This document shows positions 44,016 through 56,713 of a stretch of 64,000 nt of DNA, piece by piece. The translations under genes and the position numbers were made by a program. Within the stretch, counting starts at the first letter, position 1, and the number at the start of each line of letters is the position of its first letter. Source of the stretch: Adenophora triphylla var. japonica (Eukaryota; Streptophyta; Magnoliopsida; Asterales; Campanulaceae); NCBI GenBank assembly GCA_022495995.1, contig JAFEMH010001249.1:124001-188000 (forward strand), given 5' to 3'. The notes under the pieces were generated by a model. It worked only from the letters and a program-made list of their open reading frames with translations, searched no databases and was not told the DNA's origin.

Positions 44016-44419
44016 CACACTCAAACATTATTCTCAAGCGGAAGACAGACACGAACCAACATTGGTAAGGCTTCCTCCCATTACTATTTCAATACATAGC
44101 ATACAATGTAGACATCATATACATCATGCATTTTTAAAAGCACATACACACACACAAAACTTTTAAAGAAAGAGGGGTATCGAAAGACTTGTTTTTACGA
44201 GGAGACTCGGGTGAGCTCTGCTATTCTCTTCCCGAGGCGTAACCTGACCTCCGAACTCAAAATCTCATCACACTACAACAGTATTTAAACTAAGCCTTTT
44301 TTCAATGTTTTGGGCTAAATCAAAACGGCGTGGCGACTCTACAAACAAACGCAGCGACACCTCCCGACAACCGCGAGATGCCGGGGCTCGCGCGCGAGCT
44401 GGATTCGGGTAATTTCAGT

Positions 44420-44437
44420 TGGCGACTCCGCTGGGGA
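44420..44437 (+). other. Primer binding site (tRNA-Arg type)
   Basis: TGGCGACTCCGCTGGGGA is the complement of the 3' end of plant tRNA-Arg(ACG) as I remember it. Two bases after the LTR. Confidence 0.8.
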
Positions 44438-45659
44438 GAGTTTTGTTTTAAAAACTTTTAAACAAATTTTTTTTTAAAACAATGATGAGGGTCAAACTTT
44501 CATTTTACCCCTTCTTTAACTGTTGTGTGTGTGTGCATGTGCTTACTTTTTATTTACAAAAAAAAATACAAAAAAAAAGCATCATAATACAGCTGTGTAC
44601 ATACATTTTAAATTCTGCAAAATTTCTGTTTCCTCAGAAAAAGAATTTTAGAGACCGCACACTACGCACACATTTATCCTGTACACTGCACACTACAACC
44701 CTCAATTCGGGGTGGTCTTAGTTGCAGCTTGATTGGTGTTCCTATGCCTTTTGAGCGCACATGGGATCATCCCAAACATCCCATCCTAGCCAGTGTCAAC
44801 CATGCGTGCTTGCGTCACACTCTGTCCAGACTCGGTTGGTTTTTACCCAGTCTGTGTCATAAATCCTGGATACATATCCCATGCTGGCCATTTTCTGAGT
44901 TGAAGCTCGGAACTCAAGATCCCTATCGCAAGCAAGACGATGAAAGGTCATGCTAAAATCTTGCGATCTTGATTTTCGAAGCTACGCCCGGACAATGCTC
45001 CGTCATGGATATACATCCATGCCCACATGACACCATGTCATCAAGCCTTTAATATGTCAGCCATGACAATATGACCCAGCCAACGCCTAACGTTACAGAT
45101 CCCTTGCACAAGTAAGGTAAAGAGAGGTCATGCCGACCTCTCGAATCAATCTTGACTCAGGTGCAGGCTCGGCTCACTATTCACATGACCGACGCATTAA
45201 AACGAACATGAAAGGCTCGGTCCTTAGGTTCGATTTTTCTTTTAGGCCGGTGGAAACCGCTTGCCCTATAGGACCCTCGCCCGGGGCTGTCCACCCCGGG
45301 ATGTCGAAATACAGGTGCAAAACGAGGGGCTTATAGCCGCACAGATGGTCTCCACTCACCCAAGATCTAGCATAGTTGCAAAAAAGAAGAGCAATCTTTT
45401 CCAACCTACCTAGGATTCTGAGAAAACACGTTTTAAGTAAATTAAAAAAAGCATAAATAAAAAAAGACGGAAACTGCATGTCACATGAGCTTTCCCCCTT
45501 TATAAAAAAAAAGGCCTTCCCATGTATAAACCTTACCCGTCACCCCCTCCAGCGAACCGAGAGTGGTTGAGAGTACCCGAGAGCCGCCTTTTCAGTATCG
45601 AAGTTACAAGGTCCGATAGCCCTTCCGGTTCAGTGGTCCGAACAGTCCACTACTCCCCC
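44438..45659 (+). other. Leader of Ogre-like element
   Basis: No supported gene. Ogre elements are known to have long leaders and sometimes an extra 5' ORF; the short frames here (for example 44729-44956) lack recognisable domains. Confidence 0.5.
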
Positions 45660-47806
45660 ATGGCGGGATCAACAGATAATAGTGAGGGAAACGGAACCCC
45701 ACCACTGAGAAACCTCCAGACAATGGAGGAGGTGTTGCAAGCCTTTGAGACTCTCAAGAAGCGCCAAGAAGAACAACAAGCATGGATCGTAGATATCATG
45801 CGCCGTCGCGGAACCGTCGCCGTTCCCCAAACTGATGGGACCTTCGTTCTCATAGAAGATGAGGAAATACCTGCTCGCCCAGTTCCTCAAAGCTATCAAC
45901 AGGTCACACCTCTGCCAAGCTACGAAAACCAAGCAACGCAAAGCAGCTCCCGCTCGAAGCTTCACTCAGGCATCCGTTAAGCAACTCCGATCTGCTCGCC
46001 TCAGCACAGTCAGTTTCCCAGCCCTGGGCCTCAAGCTCAATATCACCAGCACACATATGGGCCTGCTCCGCCAGATCCCAATGTATCTCGGTATTCTCCG
46101 GGACTTAATCCTTTGCCTCTATACGAGCCTCGCAACCATAACCTAAAATCCCAATGTTTACCACGGACAAACATCCCAAGCGGATATCCCGACATTTCAA
46201 ACCTACCACCCGCTGGTCTGCCACTTGGGGCTAATGAAACATTTCCCCAATTCCCAAACACAACCGTTAGCGGTCCGGGCAATCAGGCCCTCAATTGCAA
46301 CAATCAGTGATACGGGATGGTAAACACTCAACTACCTCCACAAGACTCCCAAATGGCGATCCCATCAGCCAATCCACCTCCGTCTTCAGTTTCCATCCCC
46401 AAAAATGGCAACCTTCCTCAGCCTACTGACCCTCACATGGCTTGGTTGATCGAACAGATGAAAGACATGCAAGGCAAACTGGCCAACTCTCGGAAGGACT
46501 CCCTCATGCCCATAGATCCGAGCAAAGTCGTTCCTCTTCCTCCAAAATTCAGGATGCCGGAGATGGAAAAGTTCGATGGGACCTAATACCCAAAGACCCA
46601 CATCGACACCTATATCTTGGGTATGAGAGCCAAAGGGGAAATCCCTCAACAAATGGCGGATCACTTCCAGCATTCCCTCAAATCCACGGCATTAAGGTGG
46701 TTCCTCAACGTAAAGGCAGAAAACCGCTCCACTTGGGATCAAATCAGCGAAATCTTCCTAGAGAAGTACTGTGCCAACCTTGAGTGGGAAACAAACCGCT
46801 ATGACCTGCAAGCCACCGAACAAAAGGATGACGAACCGGTAGGCGAGTTCTACAAAATATGGAATAGGAAGCTAAGCGAGAAAATGGATCCGCTTTCCAA
46901 AGAAGAGTAAATGGACATCTTCCATTCCTGCCTAAAACCATCTCTGAGGACCTTGATCAGCCATCACTTTTATCCCGACCTCCATGCTATGGTCAACGTC
47001 GAAACCAAGTTTGAGAAGACCTTAAGCCTCCAGAAGACAATAGCAACTCCTGCTTCGTCCTACAGCTATCGGGCAAACCTGTCAAATCCAGCACCTGTCC
47101 CAAACAAAGGAAAGGAAGCGGCTGGAACAGTCCACTACATTCAGAATGGAGCTCAAGTAAACCGCGATCAAGCACCCCAGAGGAACAACAATCCTCCTCG
47201 CCCACAACAATTTCAACATTTTGACAACCACGAAATGCCCCTGGGCCAAGTGTTCTAAGCGTTGGTGAAGCGAAATCTTCTCAAACCTCTCGAGAATTTC
47301 CAGCCAAAGACTCCCAAACCTAACATAGATATGAGTAAGCACTGCGCCTTCCACAACTACCCCGGTCATACCACCGGCAATTGCTTCGTGCTGAAGCAAG
47401 TGGTCCAGGGGCTAATCGAAGAGGGAAAGTTGGAACGCCCCCGTGGCCCCAACATAGTTGGAAATCTGTTCCCCCAAAACGACAGGGTGACCATGATAGC
47501 CTTCAGCGAGACTCCATGCAATAGCAGGTCCCCTACAATCTCTGAAACTGTCAACATGCTATCCCGCTACGACTGGGAATGCGAAACCAGAGTCAAACGC
47601 TCCCGTGACTGGGAATCCAGATAGGAACATCCGAGAATAACTGTCTCCCTACAATCCCTACCACGATTGAGACACACCCATGGATGGATCGAACACTCCC
47701 CGGAGGAGACTGAAGCAAACAACATCGTCGGAAGCGATCTAACCTTCACAGATGCAGACTTACCTATATGTAAAAACAGACACAACAAGGCCCTCCTGTT
47801 CGGTTA
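45660..47806 (+). pseudogene. gag (to start of protease) of Ogre-like element
   Basis: The start is taken at MAGSTDNSEGNGTPPL, followed by a coiled stretch (LKKRQEEQQAWIVDIM). After a frameshift near 45980-46050 the frame holds WLIEQMKDMQGKL, FRMPEMEKFDGT, HFQHSLKSTALRWFLNVK (capsid-like), ETNRYDLQATEQKDDEPVGEF, and a zinc-knuckle-like CAFHNYPGHTTGNC near 47343-47385. In-frame stops occur at 46308-46310, 46584-46586, 46908-46910, 47256-47258 and 47622-47624. The last readable words, DLPICKNRHNKALL, are the lead-in to the protease, where the sequence breaks. Non-functional. Confidence 0.82.
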
Positions 47807-47829
47807 AAACCTAACGGTTTATTTAAAAT

Positions 47830-49733
47830 CTGCAAGCGCACGGGCTATTGAAATATAGCGGGTGCAAGTACGAGTCGATCCCACAGAGAACGGTTTACTT
47901 TGGGATGATATTTGTCTTTATATAAATATATAGATAAAATGATTGGGGGAGATAAGAATTTGTTGAGAAAATACTAGAAAGATACAGAAACTACTCTAAC
48001 ATATAATAATAGTATTCTCGGGATTGAAAACATATATACATCAAATAATCATGCTTTAGATAAATGCTTTCATCAAAATAACAAGGATGGTACATTAGGC
48101 TTACACTACTTCTCACGGTCAAGACAGTAGCGTTGTATCCTTCACTAATTATGTCCTAACTCTTTGAGATTTTCGTTTATGGTATTCCCGCCCTGTCACA
48201 AACGGGCATTCCGGCTTATCTCTAGCTGACCACAATTAGTAAGAATCCATTAAGATCGAAAGTCAACGCACTTTCCATTAAAGGAACACCCCTAGGCCAT
48301 TAAACTACTCTCGTGATTAATGAAACCTAGTTCCTTCATATGGTTCGACCAACCAAGATTCTCCGCTAGGTACTTCTCTCAATTAACTGGGTTTCTACAA
48401 ATATGAACGTCTTTATATTTGCAGGCAATTAAGAATAATATGAAGAAATTGTTTTAAGATAAAAGTGCCAAAATTCAAGGATGATACGCTAAGTTATGAT
48501 AACTACTTATGGGTGAAGGCCTAGCACATGTATTTTAAGACTCACCGACCTTTCTCTCGAGGGTCCGGTTTAGTGTAATCCCATCTGTCACGAATGGGAA
48601 TTCGACTCACCTCTCGAGGGTACCGTATAAATCAAAATCCATTAAGTCTAAATTATTCTCATGTATTTTCCACTAAAGGATCATCCCTAGGTCTTTAAAT
48701 TACTTTTCGTGATTTATTGACCTAGTTCAATTCTTAGAGTTTCGCTAATCAATGTTTTTCACTTGATCAACTAAGGTTATACAACTAAGGATGTCTCCCT
48801 AATTGCAAGCATTAAGATTAATAAGAAGAGAATTGAAATGACATGTAAAAGAAGCACAAATATTATAAAATATTGAGTTTCCAACTCCGAAGAATGGAGG
48901 ATTACTCAAACCATTGAAATAATAATAAGAGGCTAAGAGATAAGAGTAGAAATAAAAGTAAGAGAAGAGATACTTATTCTTGTAAAGAGAAGACAATGGC
49001 TGGAAATAATCTTGTATTGTATTGAATCTTCAAAAGTATACAAAGACTTGTCACGAATCATTCATACACTTTGAATATTGTGTATAGATTTCTAGAGTAT
49101 TTTTACTGCCTATTCTAAGTATGATTTGATCCTTCCAGATGATCTAAACTGAGTACAAAGGCTTCTTTATATAGACATCTATGCTAAGGGTTGGGACTCT
49201 TCAAAGTGGTGCCTTCAAAAGGTGCCTTTTTGGAACAGGTACAGCGACTGCACGACCGAGTCAAGGGAACTGCATGGCCGTGTGATCTTGGCGCCAAAAA
49301 TTAGTTTGAACTAGGCATTGTGCACGGCCGCTCCACCTTTGGCTGCACGGCTGCTCTGCCTGGTTTGCTTGGCCACTCCTCTTTTCAAGACTCGGCCACT
49401 CCACAGATTTGGGGCCAATTTTGGCCTGGAAATGGACAAGTGCACGGCCGCTCCTATGTGAAGATCACGGCCGTACAGACTGAATTTTGGTCTTTATGCT
49501 TATTTCGATGTTGTCCCTCCATGGCTTTGACACTTGATTATTTCCAAGGCTCCAATTTGATCATAATTTGACTCTAAAACCTGTCTAAGAGTATAAAATC
49601 TACCAAAAGCATAAAATCGAAGATATATGATAAAAGAAGCTAAAATAGACTAAAATGAGATCTAAATGACAATTAAACTAAGGAAATAGATATAAAAACT
49701 TAGGATAAATGACTATATAATAGTCACTTATCA
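47830..49733 (-). repeat. Athila-like LTR (solo, minus orientation)
   Basis: On the minus strand it runs from TGATAAGTGACTATTATATA to GTGCGCTTGCA, with CTCTGTGGGATCGACTCGTA shortly before the end, as in Athila-type LTRs. About 1.9 kb with no coding. Flanks AAATC (left) and AACTC (right) differ by one base, so a target duplication is possible but not proven. It contains a diverged internal duplication (about 48100-48440 and 48530-48840) and many CACGGCCG words (49240-49480). Confidence 0.6.
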
Positions 49734-49744
49734 AACTCCCCCAC

Positions 49745-50614
49745 TGAAATAGCTCGGATCCGAGAGGCAGCGCGTTCGTGCCCCGGCATCTGGCATTCCC
49801 CCCGGCCTTTGCGGCGTTTCATTTGGAGGGAGGTGTCTCGCTGTGTTTTTGCTTTGTTGAGTCGCCACACCATTTTTATTAAGCCCAAAACATTGAAAAA
49901 GGGCATCAGTTTAAGAAAATAAACTGTTTTATGTGATGAGATTTTTGGGTTCGGAGGTCAGATGACTCCTAAGGAAGAGAATATTAGAATATTAGAGCTC
50001 ACCCGAGTCGCCTCGTAAAAACGAGTCTTTCGGTACCCTTTATATTCTTTAACTGTTGTGTGTGTGTGTGTATGTGCTTTTAAAAATGAATGCTGTATCG
50101 GATGTCTACATTGTACATTGTGTATTGAAATATATTGAAATAGTGTAGGAAGGAAGCCTTACCAATATTGGTTCGTGTCTGTCTTCCGCTGGGGAATAGT
50201 GTTTGAGGATGGAATAGTGTTCCGGGGCGGACCGGATTAGCTTCGGGATGAGCCGGTTGTCTGCGGACAGAGTTTCGGCGTGCGTTGGGATCGCAGGGAT
50301 CACTCGGGCAGAGGTTCGGCATGCGTTGGGATGGAAGGGTTCACTCGGGCAGAGTTTCGGCGTGCATTGAGATGGCAGGGGTCACTCGGGCAGAGGTTCG
50401 GCATGGGCCGAAATCGCCGGTTTGACTCGAAAAGAGCCGGGATGCCTCGGGAATGACCAGGCAAGGCCTCGGAGTACCACGAGGGGCCTCAGAGTACCTC
50501 GAGAGTGCCTCGGGGCAGCACGGGAGCGTCGCAGGAGCGCTCGGAGAGGTTTCGGAGCACCACAAGGGAGCTCGAAAGGCATCAGAAGGATTCGAAAGGG
50601 GCTGGGATTGCCTC
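49745..50614 (-). repeat. Inverted, truncated LTR of Ogre-like element
   Basis: Reverse complement of part of 43590-44417: shared blocks include TTTTTACGAGGCGACTCGGG, CTGACCTCCGAAC, AATGTTTTGGGCT, AGACAGACACGAACCAA and the TCCCGAGG array. It is cut at 50614 by the copia element. Next to its end the primer site is lost, leaving GTGGGGGAGTTTGATAAG. Confidence 0.85.
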
Positions 50615-52026
50615 TGTTAGGTCCCAAATGGTAGGAATCAGGCTAGAGGGGGTGAATAGCATGTTAAAACTTTTTGCTAAAAACTCATTTAATCATTGAA
50701 AATATTAAGTTTAACTTGCTAACCGGTTAGAAAGGTTTTAGGCAGCGGAAAGTCGGTTAGAAGGACAAATCAAACTTAAGTTAAAATCTCATGCAAACTG
50801 AACAAATTCCATTTCCAAGTAAGACAAATAAGTTAAGCAGTAAGTAGAATCAATAGGTTGTGACCGGTTGAGAGAATGTCAACCAGTTACAACTTCACAA
50901 AATAAACAATCACACAGAAGAATGACACATTGTTTGAAGAGGTTCACAATGTTAAATAACTGCTACGTCCTCTACCAAGTTTGGTCAGAACTTGGATTTG
51001 TGAAAGTGCACTGCTATTAATGGTTCCTACCTATTACAAGTTTCAAGCCAATGATTGAAGGCTGCCAATCTAAAGGTGACCACTAACGGATCGTGCTACA
51101 ATAAAGACCAGGTGTTTTCTAGAGATGTGCTCACAAGTTGAGCTGATTTCTCTAGGGTGTTGTGTGTGAATCAATCAATGTGTTCTATTGGTAGTCTAAT
51201 GAAGGAACACTACAGAATTGATTGAGGTGCTCAGTGTTTAAGTCCTACAGAGATGTCTAGTGAAAAAGGGACTTGTATTGAATGCCTTGAACTATGGAGT
51301 TTGCAGGTTGGTAGTTCAAAGCAATTCACTCTCAAGAATCATAAATACACCAACCTCCTTCAATGCTCCTGAGAAGCTATTTATAGTGAACTTCAAATGA
51401 AGGAGCCGTTGTCTTTGAAGAGGTCGTAATGATGACTTGATCAGGCATGCCTTTGAATGGGAGGATCTTTGCATTTAATGCCTGAGATAGGAGAGAGAAG
51501 ATTTTCCATGAGTGGTTGGATGGATGTGAGTACTGGTTATTTTGAAAATCTATTTTGAGCTTCTGATAGCCGCAGGAATGTCACTTCAGCGTCCATTCAG
51601 CATGCTTGCTTTACCAACTTTAGCTAAAGTAGATTGCTGGGTAGTTGGAAGCAATAAATGCTTCGGTTAGGCATAGCTTATGGAAGCTTGTCGAGAAAGC
51701 CTTAACCAGCATGAGAAGAGATATAACCAGTGAGGTTATATCAGCTAGGTAAGGTGACCGGTTAGGTGAGCTCACCGGTTGAGTGATCAACCAGTTAGGA
51801 GACTTTACCAAGTAACTCATAGGCAAATCAAAGGAGAAAATCTTCAGGTCTTCAAGTCTTCAAAGTCTTGAGAAATTACATAATTTAAAACACTGGCACT
51901 AGCACTAAGGGAACCTATCATACATAGAAAAATTCTATTTGGTCTAATTAAAATTAGGGGTCCACATTAATGCTTGTTGTGATTGGGATTAGGTAATTCT
52001 AAACTTAAACATATATTTGACTAACA
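50615..52026 (-). repeat. 3' LTR of SIRE-like copia
   Basis: On the minus strand it begins TGTTAGTCAAATAT after a purine tract and ends GGGACCTAACA; 1412 bp. A minus-strand TATAAATA lies at 51378-51385. It contains CCGGTTAG and CCGGTTGA words like the rest of the element. Confidence 0.88.
51378..51385 (-). promoter_or_regulatory. TATA box in SIRE-like LTR
   Basis: The plus strand TATTTATA reads TATAAATA on the minus strand, in the context CACTATAAATAGC. Confidence 0.6.
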
Positions 52027-52040
52027 ATCTCCTCCTAATT
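52027..52040 (-). other. Polypurine tract of SIRE-like copia
   Basis: On the minus strand, AATTAGGAGGAGAT directly precedes the LTR start TGTTAG. Confidence 0.75.
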
Positions 52041-52515
52041 GCTTAAGTCCAATCACCCTAGGTTAGCATCATCTTGACTCAGTAAAAGAATGACTAAGAA
52101 TTATCTTTTAAGTATGTCATTCCCTAAGTCAAGTGACAACTAGATGTAACCTAAGAAAGCTTACAAACCAAGTAAAAGCTTGAATAAAAGCAAGATAAGA
52201 ATAAAAGGATTTTGAATGATTAAACCTGCAAAATGAAACAGTTAGAACAGTTGGATCATTCAAAAATCATTTAAAAGAAAATAAAGGAAAACCAAATCAT
52301 TCAAAACAATAAAGATTTAAGTTCAAAGAAATCTTATTGATAATGCTGCAACCGGTTTGGGGAAAGATGGAAAGACATGTTCATCATCGGTTACATTCTC
52401 AGATAAGTGCAGCAGGATCATCGGTTGGGAGGTTGTCCTTGGGATCTGCTGGAGGGGTAGCCAATGGACTGACCGGTTGAGGACGAGATTTCTTTGCAGA
52501 TCTCTTGGCTTCCTC
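52041..52515. other. Spacer between env-like frame and 3' LTR
   Basis: Mostly non-coding. The env-like frame continues in phase for about 38 codons past its TAG (EEAKRSAKKSRPQPVSPLAT...), so the real end may have been near 52400. Confidence 0.5.
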
Positions 52516-55083
52516 CTATTCTCGTTTTCTCTTCTTCCTAGCTGACTTTTCAGCATCACGATCAGCTAGCATTTTCTTGAGCACTTCATTTTCAGACATC
52601 AGCTTGATCCTTTCAGTGTTGGTCTTTCTGAACAATGAGGCTTGATCAGTCAGCTTCTGATTTAACTTCTTGATCTCTTCGGTTGCAAGTTTCAGATCGG
52701 CTTGGGAGTCCTTGGCAGTGTTCAGAAGCTCTTTATTCAACTGAGTTAAGGCACCGAGCTGAGAAGAGAGTTCAATGATTTTGGCATCCTTGTCAAAAAG
52801 ATCAGCTACATAGTTGGCTAAGTCCTTTGCATATCCTTGTTCCATTCTGTCTAACCTCTTTTCCTCCTCCTCCTGATTGGACTTAATCATGCCCGCAATC
52901 AGGGCATCATATAACTCACAAAGATCCCTGACCACCACGGGTCGGTTGAGCTCAGCCTCAGAAACAGGTTGAGGGGCATCTGGAGAAGGATCAGCATCGG
53001 CAGCAGCATCACTGTCAGTAGAGGAGTCAACGGTTGAGGAGCTGATTGAGACAGCTGGAGGACCGGTTGGATGGGCAGCAACAACTAAGTCTAGAACCGG
53101 TAGAGGAGTGAATATTTGGATGGCAAGAGACTGATTTGGAGGAGAATCAGAGGGACCAATAGATTGATCGGTAGGAAGCTTCTCAGTTAGATGAGCAGAG
53201 AGAGGAATTGAGCGACCGGTAAGAGATGTAGTTGGAGAACCGGTAGAGACATCGGTTGGAGGATCGGTTAAGGAATTGGCTTGAGCTGGACCGATCCTAG
53301 AAACCTGACCGGTTGGAGAAAAATCAATCTCCTCATCTACTGATTCAGAGGAAGCAACAGAGGGACTTTGCACAAGAAATTCATTGGGATCAGAAGAGAC
53401 AACCACATCGGTTTCAAGGCTGAGTGCAATGGCACTTTGAATATCATAAGCTTCATCAAATGCAGAAGCAATTAACTCAGCAGCAATGGGGGCTAAAGAA
53501 ATGGCAGTTTGCCGAAGTGGAATCAATGGAATTACTCTTAGAGCAAGGAGGAGTAAAGAAGCTTGTCTAATGTTGCTCCAGGGTTGAGGATTGCCATTCC
53601 TCATAATGGAAAGTTGGGTCACATTTGGCATCAATCCAACTCTGTGTGTGACATCATAAGTCCATCTCAAAATCCTTAATTCCAAGACCTGAGAGATTCT
53701 GTTGTTGACAGAGAGAAAACGCATGAATAGATTAGCGGTTGAGAAGGTGCACTCAATCGGTCCGGGAGCTGTACGAGCTATTTCACCTTGAATTCTTATG
53801 TGAGAAAGCCTTTGGGATTTGGAAGGTGAGAACACAGGTTTCTGCTTGGTGGGAAAGCTGGTGACCAACTGTTGATCGGTTTTGGAAGGCTTTATCGGTT
53901 GACCCTTGGGCGGTGCAAACCTTTTGCGAAGCTTAAGTGCAATAGGCTTTTGCCCTTTGAAACTGGTTTCCCCAGGGCCAACGGTTCTGGAGAGGTAGAA
54001 AGGAATGTTACCTTCTTTCTCTTTCAACTTCTTAAGCTCTTGAGAAAATGGAGGAGGATCAGAGACAAGCTTGTACTCGGCACGGCTAGAGATCTTTTCA
54101 TGAATACCAAAAAGATGAATACCATGAGAGGTACGAGGAATAGAGGACTTAGTGGTATAATAATTCATGGGAGAAAACACATCCTTCTGATAGAGGCAAG
54201 GATCGACATAAACAGGAGGAACAGCAGGATCCAATATGTTAAACTCATCATCATCATCAGAGATTTCTTCCACCTCAAAGAATTCAGATTCATCATCAGG
54301 AATAGTGGAAGTGGGAGGCAAAGACTGTATCTCCTCCTCAACCCTTGGAGGACTTGAAAGTAAAGCTTGAATTTCCTGGACACGACTGTCCAAGATAGAT
54401 TCTTGAATGGCCTGAGCAGTAGCCATAGCTTCAAATCGGGCTAGCAATCGGTTTTGCTCAACATCAAATAGGCTAATAGCCAAAGCCTGTTGCATTTGTA
54501 CATCATCAGCTGCAATCGGTTGAGATACTCCAACCGGTTCAGTAGATACAATGGTTGGAGGGGTTGTGACCGGTGGAGTTACCATCGGTTGAGTAGTAAC
54601 CGGTTGGGCAGCAGTGCCTCCTCCCAAAATGGTAACCGGTGATGTATCGGTAAGGCCTCCTCCTAAGCTTCTAACCGTTTCCATCGGTTCAGGAGTGGTA
54701 AAAACATGTTCCATACTCTCCATACGGTCAGGCTTATCACCACCATCAGAACTAGAACTAGAATTGGAACTAGACTTAGCAATATCATCAGATTGCTCCT
54801 TTTCTTCCTCTTCCCTTTCATCTTCAAACATAGCATCAATTTCAGCATCGGTAAATGTAGGCCAATTGGTTATGTTGGACTGAACCGCAGAAAAGAAATC
54901 GGCTAAGGAAATATTTCCAGCCGCTTTAAGCTCATTGTCCATGTCCAAAATATTTTCCAATAGATCCATCACATTCCTAATTAACTGATTCTTTCTTGGG
55001 CCAAGACAGACCGGTTCAGAGTCAAAATTGGGAAGAGAGTCAAATTCCATCTCATATCTCAGACTGATAAAAGTCAGTCTCAA
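52516..55083 (-). pseudogene. Env-like frame, C-terminal part, of SIRE-like copia (855 aa)
   Basis: A long open frame after pol. It has an acidic patch (EVEEISDDDDEF), Thr/Pro-rich repeats with many LTDPP- and TGSP-like words encoded by ACCGGT-containing codons, a mildly hydrophobic segment (ASLLLLALRVIPLIPL), a C-terminal coiled coil (LSSQLGALTQLNKELLN ... ENEVLKKMLADRDAEK) and a basic end (SARKKRKRE). I see no signal peptide. SIRE1-type elements are said to encode an envelope-like protein here, but these features look more nuclear than membrane. It joins the frame upstream by a frameshift near 55050-55083, so this copy is broken. Confidence 0.7.
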
Positions 55084-56713
55084 TCAAAGTATCTTCAGCT
55101 CCATATAGAATGGCAAAGTCTGCCCATACTGCTTGGACCATCATGTCCTGCCTCATTCTATCTTGAGTCAAATAAACAACATTCCACTTGAGAGGAAGCT
55201 GGTCAAAGAACTTGTTGTATCTTTTGATGAGACTGAGCCGAGATGAAGAAAGATCATAGTCTCTGAGATGGCATGGTCTGCTGAAGTACACACCTTTCTC
55301 TTCATGTCGATTTCCAAAATCAATATAATCTTGAAGGTTTCCAACCGGTACGGAGGACTTATTGATTTCATGGAATTGAAGCAACTTCCGAATGAATGGC
55401 GGCAAATGATCAATGGGGTATACCCAACTTGGTGAGGGAGCAGACTGAGGGTTGAAGGACCAAGGATTGTTGTGGAAAATATGGAAAGTAGGATTCCTGA
55501 TCGGTTGGCATCTCCGGTAAGAGGGATTGGAAGCATGACCGGTGATAGGAATGTCATCGGTCAGGGTATCAAGGCTTAGCAACCGGTTAGGGATGTAAGG
55601 TATAAAAGAAGAAATATCAGCCTCAATCCTCTTCCTTCTATCAGCATTTTCTTTGGCAATTTGGGAAGGGGTTTTTGGAATTGGTTTTGATTTTGAGGAG
55701 GTTTGAGGATTAGGAGGTTTGGATGATTTTTTGGCAGTCTTTTTGGGTCGGATAACGGTGGAGATGGGTTCGTTATCACCATCATCATGATCTGGAGATT
55801 TCCTTTTGGCAGGTGAGGGGATCGATTGAGAAGGCATAGGTTGATCAGAAACCAATTTGGGAGCATCGGTCGGCTTCTTCTTCTTTGGTTGGGAAGTTTT
55901 CTTCTTAGCCGGTTGGGCTTTGGTTGAAGGAGCAGTTGCAGCCACCGGTTTGGCTTCCCTGAAAATCCTTGCTTGATCAGCCTTGTCAAATGCTTTGACG
56001 AAAGACTTAGGAACAGAAGGCTGATTACCAGAAATAGCAAAGATTGATGGGATTCTCATAAGGATTCTACTCATAAGAAGATAGTGAATGGGCTTGGCTT
56101 TGTTTGTTCTGGACAAAGGCTTCTCCTTCTAAAACTTCTTGAAAGCAATCAGAATTACTCGGTAAATGAATGAACACCAATTAAATTTTCTTTGAAGCAT
56201 AACCGCTGCAATGGCCTCCCATTGTATCATAGTGATACAATGATGGGAGCCAGACCGGCAAATAACGCATCGGTCAATCACCTCCGCTAGAGCATAATGA
56301 ACTGCATCAAGGTCGGCTTTCTTGTTTCCTTCACCGGTCACGAATGGATCGGTACCACGAACACTGGCCCAGGCTAACTCCATGTCTTTGGAAGTAACGG
56401 AGGATGAACCGGTTGAGGGAACGGTAGGGAAGGCGTCGGCAATGGAGGATAGAGATAGAACAATCGATACACCTCCAACGGTTGAGGAAATATGGGACAC
56501 AACACCAGGCTTCAAGGTCTCATCCACTTCTCCATTGTTGAAGAACTCATTAACCAGCTCGAACATGATGTCGTCATTCCCTTCAGGCATCAAGAATGGC
56601 AACAGACCAGCAGCAGTCAACATTGCTTGAAGGAGCTTTCCCTCTTCAGATTCGAAGAAGCTTGGGAGAATGTAACCTCCGAAGATGTCTTTCTTGGTTG
56701 GTTTAGGAGCCAT
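55052..56713 (-). pseudogene. Env-like frame, N-terminal part, of SIRE-like copia (one stop)
   Basis: Starts at MAPKPTKKDIFGGYIL (56713). A TAG at about 56129-56131 interrupts the frame after FIYRVILIAFKKF; the same frame continues as LSRTNKAKPIHYLLMSRILMRIPSIF to 55052. Conserved-looking words (YFSRPCHLRDYDLSS, FFDQLPLKWNVVYLTQDRMRQD, AVWADFAILYGAEDT) resemble plant putative transposon proteins found beside SIRE elements. A basic segment (AKPAKKKTSQPKKKKPTD-like, near 55870) suggests nuclear or nucleic-acid association. Function unknown. Confidence 0.7.

Larger units (their letters stand above)
43177..44417 (+). repeat. LTR of Ogre-like element
   Basis: Starts TGTTAGTATCCC (boundary inferred) and ends TTTCA before the primer site. 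TATAAATA at 43513-43520. From about 43590 to 44015 it is a GC-rich array of TCCCGAGGC/TCCCGAAGC-type words. A second copy lies inverted at 49745-50614. Confidence 0.75.
43177..47829 (+). mobile_element. Ogre-like Ty3/gypsy element, 5' part only
   Basis: An LTR (43177-44417), a tRNA-Arg-like primer site (44420-44437), a long leader and a decayed gag are followed by a break near 47806-47829, where an Athila-like LTR on the minus strand begins. A tRNA-Arg primer is known for Ogre elements of the Tat lineage. Pol is absent. Confidence 0.75.

Noticed and set aside
43535..44166. Overlapping Arg/Pro-rich frames on both strands in the Ogre-like LTR (also 50080-50634)
   Set aside because: Produced by the GC-rich repeat array, whose frames stay open on both strands; inside an LTR.
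44729..44956. Extra 5' ORF of the Ogre-like element
   Set aside because: Only 75 codons, no similarity I can name, and surrounding frames are closed.
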